NCBI RefSeq assembly: GCF_001422645.1
Contig: NZ_LMLR01000013.1
Coordinates: 230,464 to 294,463 of the forward strand
DNA from: Arthrobacter sp. Leaf69
GTDB taxonomy: Bacteria; Actinomycetota; Actinomycetes; Actinomycetales; Micrococcaceae
DNA: 64,000 bases
Reading direction: 5' to 3'
The notes under the pieces are model-generated. The model did no database searches. It was not told the origin of the DNA and worked only from the letters and a program-made list of their open reading frames with translations. The translations under genes were made by a program, and so were the position numbers. How positions within the stretch are numbered: position 1 is the first letter of the stretch; each line of letters starts with the position of its first letter. Positions 53,201 through 60,885 of this stretch are shown piece by piece.

Positions 53201-54579
53201 AGAAGAGCATGCACGGCGATCTCCCGGAAGAGATTGTTGAAGCAGTGCGTGCCAAGGAACTGAAGCGGGACTATCTCACCGCCTCGCTTCGCGCCTATCA
53301 GAGCTTCGGTGCACGATTCGCCCTCGTGCAAGAAAAGGTGATCATCGGAGACGAGATGGGGCTGGGTAAGACGGTTGAAGCACTTGCCGTGCTCGCCCAC
53401 CTCCGTGCGCGCGGTCAATCGCATTTCCTCGTTGTCTGTCCGGCCGCGGTCGTTAGTAATTGGACTCGCGAGACAGCAAAGCACACCAAGTTGAAGGCCT
53501 CACGCCTCCACGGCACGCTATGGGAGCGAAACCACGCGGCAAAGGCGTGGGCCAAGAACGGCGGCGTCGCCGTCACCACATATGATCTCCTGCCATGGAC
53601 AAAGGAGTACCTGAGCGGAGTCGATCTGGGGGTCGTCATTCTCGATGAGGCGCACTACATCAAGAACCCCAGGGCGAAGCGCTCGCTCGCAGCGGCCGAG
53701 ATCATCAACTCCACGAAGTACGCAATCTTGATGACTGGCACGCCATTGGAGAACAGTGTCGCCGAGTTCCGCAATCTGATCAGCTATATCCGCCCCGACC
53801 TCGCGAAGGAAGCGCCTGAATATCTCGCCAAGGCTTTTCGCAAGCATGTCGCGCCAGCCTACCTACGCCGTAACCAGGAGGATGTGCTCACAGAGCTTCC
53901 CGAAGTGGTCGAGATAGACGAGTGGATGGGGATGTCAAACTCTGATGAGCTGGCTTACGGCCGAGCGGTAAGGGAAGGCCAGTTCATGTTAATGCGACGC
54001 GCCGCCATGATGTCGGAACAATCTATGAAGGTCAGCCGACTGCTAGAAATTGCAGGAGAAGCCGAAGCTAATGGACGACGGATTATCGTCTTTTCATACT
54101 TCCGAGAAGTCCTGAACCAGGTCGCGCGACTACTACCCGGACAGGTCTTCGGCCCCCTCACTGGATCCCTCGCTGCAGCGGATCGACAGAAGCTCGTTGA
54201 CCGCTTCTCACAGGCCGGGCACGGCGCTGTGCTCGTTGCGCAGATAACCGCGGGCGGTGTTGGCTTGAACATCCAGTCGGCATCGGTCGTTGTGATCTGC
54301 GAGCCGCAGATCAAACCCACGATGGAGTCACAGGCGATCGCGAGAGCTCACCGCATGGGTCAGACCGACACCGTCCAAGTGCACCGTCTGCTTACGGAAG
54401 ATAGCGTCGACGAGCGCATCCGCGACATCCTGAAAGACAAGAGGCAGCTCTTTGACGAGTTCGCTCGGGACAGTTTTATCGCGAAGCAGGCTCCCGACGC
54501 GGTTGATGTATCTGAGGTCGAGCTTGCACGACGTGTGGTGGCAGCGGAGCGCGAAAGACTATCTATTGTGGCAAGGTGA
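50281..54579 (+). CDS. Giant SNF2 helicase with N-terminal 112-aa CX4CX3H repeat array
   Basis: The product is 1,432 aa; AAGGGGG precedes ATG 50281. Residues 1-700 are helical repeats, each with a HLPLTR...AL.e.E..A segment and then LLDP.SC....C...H. The Cys/Cys/His sets are 186/191/195, 298/303/307, 410/415/419 and 522/527/531, an exact period of 112. A fifth set is 676/682/686. A degenerate first unit keeps His83, also in register, but has Thr74 and Leu79. A helix-hairpin-helix (SLPGLGEATARPIAQ) lies near 840. The SNF2 motor fills about 1000-1420: VIIGDEMGLGKTVEALAVLA, VVILDEAHYIKN, ILMTGTPLENSV, GGVGLNIQSAS, ARAHRMGQTDTVQVHRLLTE. The motor is certain; the repeat domain is unknown to me. 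Confidence 0.88.
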   Translation: MKRAERQQLSVLIEQVRGWIQTVEEVRQLAAHLPLSGSANLADDDWNLLVRVEEAAESGDPYEADRLTQTTWLTSGKRLQPAHDAAARLAHFRDWYCSIDAPQRLEQLKNELAARGVAERDDLADVLSSLTTTGNKASQMLHEASHLPITRDRALGDDESSAGLALIDLLNEHHDESMKLLDPSWCAAGACAKAHGSTRILHEAQIVGRQVGTAERISAAATRVSAQLSRERSRLPQIFSDLATWRAAAQRAEFAAEHMPINPAGVLSESESNAIQTLIQTYDTDAGIYNIVAAEMSCSSKLCSQTHEATARLAALHASLTAHGTNHPILSVAERLQAARSAGWERLRGALDDLEEWDRSASLVLRCSAHMPLTRTYALTEGERTAAATIRETVAEHSVEVRQLLDPASCESGHCGGLHRAGSLLNEAYLDLLTSGGGQAVVAAGARIQEQMEDERARLRTALDDLEEWGMAASLALIEAEHLPLTRTGALSEIERTAAARVQNLSEAHSPEARRLLDPSSCDADGCQGAHESASLLGEAHADLLASGEGQAVVAARDRVGNLLKDEREKVAVLYQDVLGWPELVQQIHATREDALANAKATVQQLTDESASIKISRTAMRLLPLRESSDVLVASLSVLRDAALTQKDNEFLTETAALASRVAAVVGDGFNSDWECEAGGKCERAHQVILEAFEAANFVKAQLERLTLNLQDMPTDPNQLLVPSLGLKAYLPANYTIAETVPIKLLKDAWAKLPLITNAENAAKEAATEAHAAADKVRAGDVADALKAMDLEVLRKAAPQGQLRTTPLQDYDLHNVWDVLRFQDDYLLESLPGLGEATARPIAQASLRLFEAVREETPVRIDVKRKGKATTALLESLARWDNARKFNPTKDEVALASGLSRLIKKKSSTMPLGVLVIMEGKVHEGPPAASDVLNDALNRIVSPLGSASIWTDFLSRPADYFGMLSELGFMTEDEKSMHGDLPEEIVEAVRAKELKRDYLTASLRAYQSFGARFALVQEKVIIGDEMGLGKTVEALAVLAHLRARGQSHFLVVCPAAVVSNWTRETAKHTKLKASRLHGTLWERNHAAKAWAKNGGVAVTTYDLLPWTKEYLSGVDLGVVILDEAHYIKNPRAKRSLAAAEIINSTKYAILMTGTPLENSVAEFRNLISYIRPDLAKEAPEYLAKAFRKHVAPAYLRRNQEDVLTELPEVVEIDEWMGMSNSDELAYGRAVREGQFMLMRRAAMMSEQSMKVSRLLEIAGEAEANGRRIIVFSYFREVLNQVARLLPGQVFGPLTGSLAAADRQKLVDRFSQAGHGAVLVAQITAGGVGLNIQSASVVVICEPQIKPTMESQAIARAHRMGQTDTVQVHRLLTEDSVDERIRDILKDKRQLFDEFARDSFIAKQAPDAVDVSEVELARRVVAAERERLSIVAR

Positions 54580-54724
54580 AATTTCGAATGACAGCTGTCC
54601 CGGCACTGAGCCGCTGGATCTTTCGGTTCGGAAGCGTTCGTGAACACTCTTCCACCATGGGATGCTGGTCTCGCGGTTCCTGGCCCACATCCAGCCCGCG
54701 GTCACCACACGCAAATAATGGAAA

Positions 54725-54915
54725 TTGAACCAGTACTTCATCGATAGGTACATCGCGGCCCTCGTATGCGGCGTTGCGGTCGGCGCCGGCGCCTGGTTCA
54801 TCTGGAAACCTATTTTCCGGATACGTCTCCATACTGGGCGACTACCCTCGGGGCCGTTGTCGCGGTGCTCACGGCCCCCTTCCCCGCTGCCCGAGGTGGC
54901 GCGAGGAAAGACTGA
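54725..54915 (+). pseudogene. Small two-TM membrane protein gene, frameshifted
   Basis: One frame gives YIAALVCGVAVGAGAWFIWK; after a one-base slip near 54810 another gives YFPDTSPYWATTLGAVVAVL and TAPFPAARGGARKD with a TGA at 54915. Together they would make an approximately 63-aa protein with two TM helices. A sequencing error would explain it equally well. Nothing recognisable lies between the helicase stop and 54725. Confidence 0.4.
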
Positions 54916-54938
54916 CACATGCTCCTCGCCCGCAATGA

Positions 54939-55234
54939 GTGGGATCCTTGACATTACTGGGAAGTAGAGTCGGCGGCCGCCAACTCATCGGGGAATACGA
55001 CGGCGCCTATTGGCACCGCGAGCCTGCCAAGGTGCTGACCGATGTGCGGAAGACTGCCGACCTGCTGGCCGCCGGCTACCTGGTGGTCCGGCTGAGAGAA
55101 GATGACCTGCCGCCGCTGGAGATCAACAGCACCCGTTACCTTGAGATTCGCGTGTACTCCGCTGCTCCCAGCCACAGAAAGCCATGGAGGAAATCTCATC
55201 ATGGCTGGGCAAGCTAGAATCCGCTGAGCGATAA
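54939..55234 (+). pseudogene. C-terminal fragment of a Vsr-like/zinc-ribbon endonuclease
   Basis: LIGEYDGAYWHREPAKVLTD, VRKTADLLAAGYLVVRLRED and LPPL match the Vsr-fold nuclease end (IEYDGxYWH...D..Kt..Ll..Gy.vvR.RE..Lp.L) found in zinc-ribbon (DUF4379-type) proteins. The zinc-ribbon part is missing. Near 55185 the frame slips, and the natural tail (MEEISSWLGKLESAER, stop at 55234) continues in another frame. It is a remnant only. Confidence 0.55.
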
Positions 55235-55308
55235 GCTCTCCGGAGTTTCCGGAACTGTGAAGACGCGTTCCGAGATCCGGGGGCAAATGACCGAAGCGAA
55301 GGCAGGAC

Positions 55309-56151
55309 ATGGATAACGGCAACTCAGGCGAACTGAGCCTCGGAGATCTCTTTCAGGCTTCTGGACTGGCACCAGAGGATGTGCAGGTCATCCGGCACAC
55401 GCTCAAGCCGGATGGGCTGAAAACCCGGGCGGACGCGATGGGGCCTGGCCTGCTGCCGTACGTGCGCGAACAGGGCATCCGCAACAGCAAACTGCCAGCG
55501 GCTCCTCCGAGGATCTGGTTGAACTTCCTCGCCACGACCGGCCGGCGGGCACGGTTCATCGCCGCGCACGAAAACCATGGCGAAGTCCTGGCGGAGCGTA
55601 CCGATATTCGCCGCTTCTTCGACCTGCGGCCCGCCCCGGTGTTCGCAGCCCTGGCGGACCGGCTGGTGATCGAGTGGACGAAGGACACGGTGAACTGGGC
55701 CAAGACGGGTGACCAGGCAACCGCCATGACGGTTGTCGAGATCTCCGACCCGTCCAGCGTGCCGTTCCCGGGATTTGACTCGCTCCTTGTCAGCTTCGAC
55801 GAGCTCCAGGCCGTCATCACCGATGACCGCTACGGGCAGTGGCGGACGGCCCTCAGCTCCGTGCAGGGAATCTACCTCATCGCCGACACCAGCAACGGCA
55901 GGATGTATGTGGGGAAGGCCGACGGAGCCGAGCGCTTCTTTGGCCGCTGGAGCGAGTATGCCAAGAACGGCCACGGCGGCAACGTCGCGCTCCGGGAGCT
56001 GGCCGCCGCCGACGCCCGGCACCGGCAGCACTTCCAGTTCAGCATCCTGCAGGTCTTTTCGCCGAGCGCGCCGGCGGCGCAGGTCGATGCCGCCGAGGCC
56101 CATCTCAAACGGGCACTCCTGACCCGGCAGTTCGGCATGAACCTGAACTAG
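55309..56151 (+). CDS. GIY-YIG nuclease family protein
   Basis: The product is 280 aa. The C-terminal third is a GIY-YIG domain: VQGIYLIADTSNGRMYVGKA (GIY...YVG) at about 185-205, FGRWSEYAKNGHGGNVALRE with the catalytic Arg, and a distal Glu in VDAAEAHLKRALLT. The N-terminal 170 residues (PRIWLNFLATTGRRARFIAA, VEISDPSSVPFPGFDSLLVS) form an unrecognised domain that probably directs substrate choice. It ends tail-to-tail with the next gene, sharing CTAG. A defence or repair nuclease role is plausible. Confidence 0.82.
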   Translation: MDNGNSGELSLGDLFQASGLAPEDVQVIRHTLKPDGLKTRADAMGPGLLPYVREQGIRNSKLPAAPPRIWLNFLATTGRRARFIAAHENHGEVLAERTDIRRFFDLRPAPVFAALADRLVIEWTKDTVNWAKTGDQATAMTVVEISDPSSVPFPGFDSLLVSFDELQAVITDDRYGQWRTALSSVQGIYLIADTSNGRMYVGKADGAERFFGRWSEYAKNGHGGNVALRELAAADARHRQHFQFSILQVFSPSAPAAQVDAAEAHLKRALLTRQFGMNLN

Positions 56152-57509
56152 CCCTGCGCCCGCCGGCAATAGTCGCATGCCTGCCTCGGCGTCGAGTGGA
56201 GGCGGCACCGTAACGACGTGCCGGCCCCGGCGGCCGGGAGTGGGGGAGTGACAGTGTGGACTGCGGGATGGGCCCCTGCCTCTGTTTCAATCCTCGCAGC
56301 CGAGGACGTGCCCGCTGATCGCTCCGTCGACGGCACCGCGTTGGGGCTGCTGAGGAGCGACCATTTCTCGGGCCGAATGCAGGAGATGAAGAACTGACCC
56401 ATGGTGCTGTCGCAGCCGGGGCAGACAAATGCGCCGTAGAGCCGGCCACTGGCTTTGGTGCGCCTCTTCTGGATAGTTGCCTTGGGAATGTCGGACTTGG
56501 CAGCGTGGAACCACTTGTCGATGGCGCGGTGTACCTCGGGGTGGTTCTCCCACCGCTTCTCTCCTACGTCGGGCTTCACCCGCAATCCGGGCGCCCCAGC
56601 GTATTTACCCCTGGCCCAGATGCGGGCATCCCAGACCAGCATCGGCTGTTCGCAACTCCAGCAGGATGTGAGGCTTCCCCACACGAAAGTGTCCGTCGGC
56701 GTCCTGATGAGATGCTGACCGAAGGCCGCCTCAGGGGAGGCGGAGCGATCATTCATCTCCGCGATGGCCTGCTCGATTGCTAAAAGTTTCTTACGCTCGG
56801 CCTCAGCCCGCGCCGCTTCCCTGTCGGCCGCGGCTTTCTGCAGGGCAGCCTGGTGCTTTGGTGAGCCAGCCCTCCAGCGCGGGCCTTGCCGAAGCAGGGC
56901 GGCCACAAAGTTTCCGAGGTTGTTCTTGGCCTGGACGAAGTCCTGGTCGGCCGGGAGCGCCAGCAAGTCGGTGACGCTCTCTGGGAGAGTGGACGATTTA
57001 CCGAAGCCGGTCACCAAGACTGGCACCTTGGTCTCGTGGTACTCCAGCCGGCGCGGCACCAGCCAGACGGGGAAGATGCTGCTGTCGAAGTAACGCTGGG
57101 AACGGGCAAAGTATTTGTCCGGGGTCTGCGATGACAGTTGCACCTCAAAGGCGACCTTCCTCGTGAGGTCGTCCGACTCGGCCAGGACATCGATGATCCA
57201 TTCCCGGGAGCGGTGCGGGTGCTCAACGATGGCATGCCAGCCAGGCACCTGGTCGATGCACAGCTTCAGGGCTTCCTTCATGGCCAGATGCTGCGGTGTC
57301 TCGCCGCCGTGATCGACCTTGCAGCCAGCTTTCCGGAGGTGCGCGAAGAACTTGGTGGTTCCACCCCGGGTCTTAGCCACGGCACGCACGCCACATACAG
57401 GCATGACCATGCGCTTCCGGTCCTCAGACTCCTGCAGCTCAGACCAAGCCTCCTTGCGGTACGTCGTGGCGTCGACCCGACTCCCGTCGAGCATCGCGGT
57501 CAGCAGCAT
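56148..57509 (-). CDS. CoiA-like competence/nuclease family protein
   Basis: The product is 453 aa. KFFAHLRKAGCKVDHGGETP and QHLAMKEALKLCIDQVPGWH, followed by EWIIDVLAESDD and KVAFEVQLSSQTPDKYFARS, give the CoiA arrangement: a short Cys/His region, then a PD-(D/E)XK nuclease core (D...E.Q). A basic coiled coil follows at about 205-250. A C-terminal zinc ribbon is visible (TSCWSCEQPMLVWDARIW; FVCPGCDSTMGQ). The last 60 residues are low-complexity. In streptococci CoiA takes part in DNA uptake/recombination; in actinobacteria such proteins are often in accessory or defence DNA. Confidence 0.75.
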   Translation of the reverse strand: MLLTAMLDGSRVDATTYRKEAWSELQESEDRKRMVMPVCGVRAVAKTRGGTTKFFAHLRKAGCKVDHGGETPQHLAMKEALKLCIDQVPGWHAIVEHPHRSREWIIDVLAESDDLTRKVAFEVQLSSQTPDKYFARSQRYFDSSIFPVWLVPRRLEYHETKVPVLVTGFGKSSTLPESVTDLLALPADQDFVQAKNNLGNFVAALLRQGPRWRAGSPKHQAALQKAAADREAARAEAERKKLLAIEQAIAEMNDRSASPEAAFGQHLIRTPTDTFVWGSLTSCWSCEQPMLVWDARIWARGKYAGAPGLRVKPDVGEKRWENHPEVHRAIDKWFHAAKSDIPKATIQKRRTKASGRLYGAFVCPGCDSTMGQFFISCIRPEKWSLLSSPNAVPSTERSAGTSSAARIETEAGAHPAVHTVTPPLPAAGAGTSLRCRLHSTPRQACDYCRRAQG

Positions 57510-57738
57510 TGTTCCCCCGTAGTTATGCGCCGGCCTCCGGCTTTGGGAGTGATTCGACCACAGGGCCCCGCCTGTATGTCAATGGACAATTTGCAGGGCG
57601 CAGCCGACTCCCAGGAACCACGTCCTTAACAGCGCATAGCTCGGCCTGAGGTGAAGGGCCTGCAGACCCCGTCTGTTGACGTCGAATTAGCTGGCCTCAC
57701 CCCGCTGCCGGGTAAGCAACTTCAGCGCTTACTGCATT

Positions 57739-58458
57739 TCAGCTGGGAGCCATGCAGGGTTCTGCGGCGATCCTGGCGTTGCGTGCGCTGATGAAACTGT
57801 TGCTCTTGGCCAGGTACTTCAGGTATTCGGCCTCGTCCTGCGGAACGGCGGGAGTGTTGAAGTCGTCGAAGTCGTGGAAGTAGTCGATGGTCCCGTCATC
57901 GTTCAAAAGGTCCTGCAGCAGGAAAAAGTCGACGTACCCGTTGAAGTCGCAGAACAGGTCGAAGAATTTTTCGTACCTGAGCAGGACGTCTTCAAGGGGA
58001 CTCCACTCCTGGCGGCCGTCGTAGTAGCGGCGAATGCATTCCAGGGTCAGGTCGAAACGGTCAGCGATCTTGCCGTTGAAGCCGCGGGCCCCGTTGATGG
58101 TCATCTTCCCGTCGACTTTGTTACCCGGGAACACGATGGAGCTTCCAATCGTGTAGCCAGGCCACGCTGGTAGGTCCTCCGGAGGGATGTTCCTGATGAT
58201 CCGTCCCGCCCGCTTCTGAAGTCTGGTTGCGATGGCGTCGCTGGCCATAAAAAAGACACCATTCGAGGACCTGTGCACAAGGTACGCCTTGAGTTCCGGA
58301 GCCAGATCGAAACGCCCGTTTGCGCAGGGCAGCTTCTTGCTCCACAGCATTCGGTGGTAGTCCTTCAGGGTCGGGCTGTACTTGTCCGGGTCTTTCCCTT
58401 GAGCATCGGAGTTGACGTTAAAGGTCGTGTCAATGCATTTCGGCTTCTCATGGTCCAT
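57739..58458 (-). CDS. DUF6994-like protein (239 aa)
   Basis: The start is taken at ATG 58458 (MDHEKPKCIDTTFNVNSDAQ). The pattern DTTFNVNSDAQGKDPDKYSP, TLKDYHRMLWSKKLPCANGR, YTIGSSIVFPGNKVDGKMTI, ARGFNGKIADRFDLTLECIR matches a widespread family of cytoplasmic proteins of unknown function that I recall as DUF6994. Aromatic and Asp-rich segments near the C-terminus (FFLLQDLLNDDGTIDYFHDF) are typical. No catalytic site is known. It is the last gene before the putative element end. Confidence 0.7.
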   Translation of the reverse strand: MDHEKPKCIDTTFNVNSDAQGKDPDKYSPTLKDYHRMLWSKKLPCANGRFDLAPELKAYLVHRSSNGVFFMASDAIATRLQKRAGRIIRNIPPEDLPAWPGYTIGSSIVFPGNKVDGKMTINGARGFNGKIADRFDLTLECIRRYYDGRQEWSPLEDVLLRYEKFFDLFCDFNGYVDFFLLQDLLNDDGTIDYFHDFDDFNTPAVPQDEAEYLKYLAKSNSFISARNARIAAEPCMAPS

Positions 58459-59277
58459 CAGGTGTCCCCTTGCTCGTCTGGCTCCGCGGTCACGACATAA
58501 CAGGAGCGGGGCCAAGCTAGCGTGGCTGGTGGCCGGACACCCCGTTCCTGCATCGCTTTGATTATCTCTTTGCTGCTGGGATGCCGGTGGTTTCGGGACG
58601 CGACACGGCGTGGGTGTCGGCGCTGACGGTTCATTGCTGGCGTCTCAGGAACTCTAGCTTGGTTGGACGAAGCCAAAACCCCTGAAATCCGGGCACTGAA
58701 GGCCTGTGAGTGTCTCATGAAGTGGCGCGGAAGACTTCTGGAAAGGACGCCTGGTCCCGAACCGAAACGAGTCCAACAGCCTTGTGGCGGCTCCTTGGGC
58801 AAGCGGCACATCAGGCGCTGGCACGATGGCTTGGATATACAGCCGTATCCTTTGGGGGGCTGCCCGGGGTTTCGTTGACTCCTTGACGCAGCGAACGAGT
58901 ACTCGTTGAAGGATGTTGACCAGGCCGACGGCTTGTGGGGCGACGTTCCGCAATGCGAGTTGTGTTCGCTTGGGGTGACGGGAACGGCTGCATCGTTGAT
59001 GGTCCGTACTCACTTAGTGGAGGGCCGGACTGTCGGGCGGTCATGCAGGTGGTGGTTCGCTTCTCCATGAGATGTTCGGAAAGGAGGAACCCGCCGCCAT
59101 GATGTTCGTCGACGTCCAGCATGAGGACAGCCCCACCGTGCAGCACTTGTTCGGGGCTGGTTCGGTTCCCGAGGCTTTCCCTTCAGACCGTTGCGAAATT
59201 GCGCGCAAGTCACAGCTGCCCCGCCCGGACGGCCGTATAAGCAGCCTGGTTGGGGTCGCCGAAAGCAGGCAAAGAGA
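58459..59277. other. Approximately 800-bp non-coding stretch before the putative att site
   Basis: No gene, tRNA or insertion sequence was recognised on either strand. If an integrase or excisionase gene belongs to this element, it is not here. Confidence 0.5.
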
Positions 59278-59300
59278 GGGTGTGCACAATGTGCACACCC
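59278..59300. promoter_or_regulatory. Perfect 23-bp palindrome (GTGCAC type)
   Basis: GGGTGTGCAC-AAT-GTGCACACCC: perfect 10-bp arms. A related, weaker dyad, GTGCACAAAATGTTCAC, lies at 59450-59466, on the other side of the putative attachment core. Confidence 0.6.
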
Positions 59301-59389
59301 TGGGCTTCGGATCGGGTCGTACTGGTGCCGAACTGGGCCGGATTGCGGAGGATTTCGGGGGAGTGGCGAGTATTCAGGGGCTGGAGTCC

Positions 59390-59412
59390 GGTTCGAGTCC
59401 CACCTCGGGCAC
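59390..59412 (+). other. Putative attachment-site core: tRNA 3'-end-like sequence
   Basis: GGTTCGAGTCCCACCTCGGG followed by CAC reads as a T-loop, the 3' half of the T-stem, the 3' acceptor strand and a discriminator, similar to actinobacterial tRNA-Leu ends. The left half of the T-stem (GTCCG) does not pair with CCCAC, and no 5' acceptor strand (GCCCGAG) was found at the right distance, so it is not a functional tRNA gene. Such orphan 3' ends are typical of attL/attR sites. Confidence 0.45.
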
Positions 59413-59471
59413 GTGTTTTCCCTGTTCAGTGGCTTGTGGGCCTCTGAGTGTGCACAAAATGTTCACTGATG

Positions 59472-59497
59472 GGCCCCTGCCGGGGCCTATTTTTGTT
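59472..59497 (+). terminator. Rho-independent terminator after the tRNA-like end
   Basis: GGCCCC-TGCC-GGGGCC, then TATTTTTGTT. It is 60 bp downstream of the tRNA-like 3' end, as expected behind a native tRNA gene. Confidence 0.7.
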
Positions 59498-59895
59498 GGT
59501 GGCCGTTGCTGTGGCCGGTGGCTCCTCCCTTGGGTCGGCTGATGGATCTGTGTTCTTGACTTTTCATGGCAGGGTGAGGCTGCGGCTACATGACTCTTCT
59601 CAAGTAGCGGACGTGCACAGTTGGCTCGTCCATTCGGCACTACCAACTGAGTCCGATGACTGTCTGCAGGTTACGGCCCGGTGGACTGTGCCGCCACAAT
59701 GCCACTCCGGGTCAAACTTCGTGCCCGCCCCTCCGATGCGGCAGACAGGGCGCTGAGACGTGAGCTCGAGGAGCTTCGGGGCAAAATTGCCATTCCTACC
59801 GTTGTTTCCGGCGCCGCCGGGCACGCAAAACTGCCTCCGGAATCGAGCAAGCAACGCGGATTGGCCGATGACGACCCTTTCGGCCCCGCTTGGAT
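59498..59895. other. Spacer before the catabolic genes
   Basis: No convincing gene was found. Open frames here have no motif or start signal. Confidence 0.45.
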
Positions 59896-60672
59896 CTACA
59901 TCATCGCGCTGGCTCCGCCGTCTACCACCAGGTGGGATCCCGTGACCCATTTCGCTTCCTCGGAGGCGAGGTAGAGGCCTGCATACGCGACGGCGAGTGG
60001 GTCCCCGGGCTTGCCGTCAATCGTGCGCTCTATGATCGGGGCGACCGGTGCGTTCTCGCCGAATTCCTCGAACATCGCGAGTACCGGCGGCGTCGCCATG
60101 ACACCAGGACTTACGCAATTGACGCGAACGCCGACGGCGACACCCTCGGCCGCGAGCTGCCGAGTGAGAGCGATGACGGCCCCTTTCGCGGCAGCATGGG
60201 CGGCCTGCGGCAGGGCCCGGGCACCCTGGATCCCGGCTCCAGAACCGATGTTCACGATCGCACCGCCGACGGCGGCAAGGTGCGGCCAGGCGCTTTGGCT
60301 GGCATGCCACACCAGGTCCAGCTCGTTCTGGATGGTGAACCGGTAATCCTCGTCGCTCATCTGTGCGAACGGCGCGAATTTCGGCATGCTGGCGTTGTTG
60401 TAGAGGACGTCGATGCGGCCATGGCGTTCGATTGCGCCGCCGACCCAGCGATCGATGTTTTCCCGGTTGCCCAGGTCCATCGGTGCGCTTGATTCGATCG
60501 CGCCTCCGTCGGCTTCCACCAGGCGGACCGTCTCTGCGGCTCCGTCGGCATGGAGGTCGCAACCGACGACCGTGGCGCCCTCGCGGGCGAATAGCCGGGC
60601 GGTAACCCGGCCCATTCCGCCCCCGATGCCTGTCAGCAGAACGACTTTTCCTTCCAGACGACCACCAGCCAT
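59896..60672 (-). CDS. Short-chain dehydrogenase/reductase with His in place of catalytic Tyr
   Basis: The product is 258 aa from ATG 60672 (AAGGA 3-4 nt before it). Classical SDR features: VVLLTGIGGGMGRVTARLF (TGxxxGxG), GCDLHADG, DVLYNNAS (NNA), AIVNIGSGAGIQG (catalytic Ser region), VRVNCVSPGVMATPP, and GSHLVVDGGAS. The YxxxK position reads AAHAAAKGAVIALTR, i.e. His-x3-Lys, so the canonical tyrosine is missing. It may oxidise an alcohol or aldehyde arising from the neighbouring flavin oxidase, or it may be inactive or altered. It is divergent from the oxidase, with a strong operator-like palindrome between them. Confidence 0.85.
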   Translation of the reverse strand: MAGGRLEGKVVLLTGIGGGMGRVTARLFAREGATVVGCDLHADGAAETVRLVEADGGAIESSAPMDLGNRENIDRWVGGAIERHGRIDVLYNNASMPKFAPFAQMSDEDYRFTIQNELDLVWHASQSAWPHLAAVGGAIVNIGSGAGIQGARALPQAAHAAAKGAVIALTRQLAAEGVAVGVRVNCVSPGVMATPPVLAMFEEFGENAPVAPIIERTIDGKPGDPLAVAYAGLYLASEEAKWVTGSHLVVDGGASAMM

Positions 60673-60754
60673 GGTTCCTTCTCCATTCATCTCGTCCGAT
60701 GTAGTGAGCCCATGGAACCACAGCGCGCAGGGGACCGGAGGCCGGAGCGGTGTG

Positions 60755-60796
60755 ATGGTGCAGTTCGTGCACACTTCTGTGCACGGACTGCACCAT
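60755..60796. promoter_or_regulatory. 42-bp operator-like inverted repeat
   Basis: ATGGTGCAGTTCGTGCAC, ACTTCT, GTGCACGGACTGCACCAT: arms of 18 bp with one mismatch, containing GTGCAC inner half-sites. It sits centrally between the divergent SDR and oxidase starts, so it probably binds the regulator of both. Confidence 0.7.
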
Positions 60797-60885
60797 GGGT
60801 CCGAAATCTCCCCACCCCGGCATCAGGTGGCGCAGGATGAGCAGCACGTGTTACGCACGACACACCGCATCAAAGGAGATGATGA

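Noticed and set aside
46749..54579. A complete DISARM or BREX system
   Set aside because: Only a DrmD-like helicase is present; no DrmA, DrmB/DUF1998, DrmC, DrmMI, PglZ or BrxC-type genes are seen nearby.
59323..59412. A complete tRNA gene ending at 59412
   Set aside because: No 5' acceptor strand or pairing T-stem and D/anticodon arms could be drawn; only the 3' end matches.
59681..59974. 97-codon + strand frame before the SDR gene
   Set aside because: It runs antisense into the SDR 3' end, and the part outside shows no recognisable domain.
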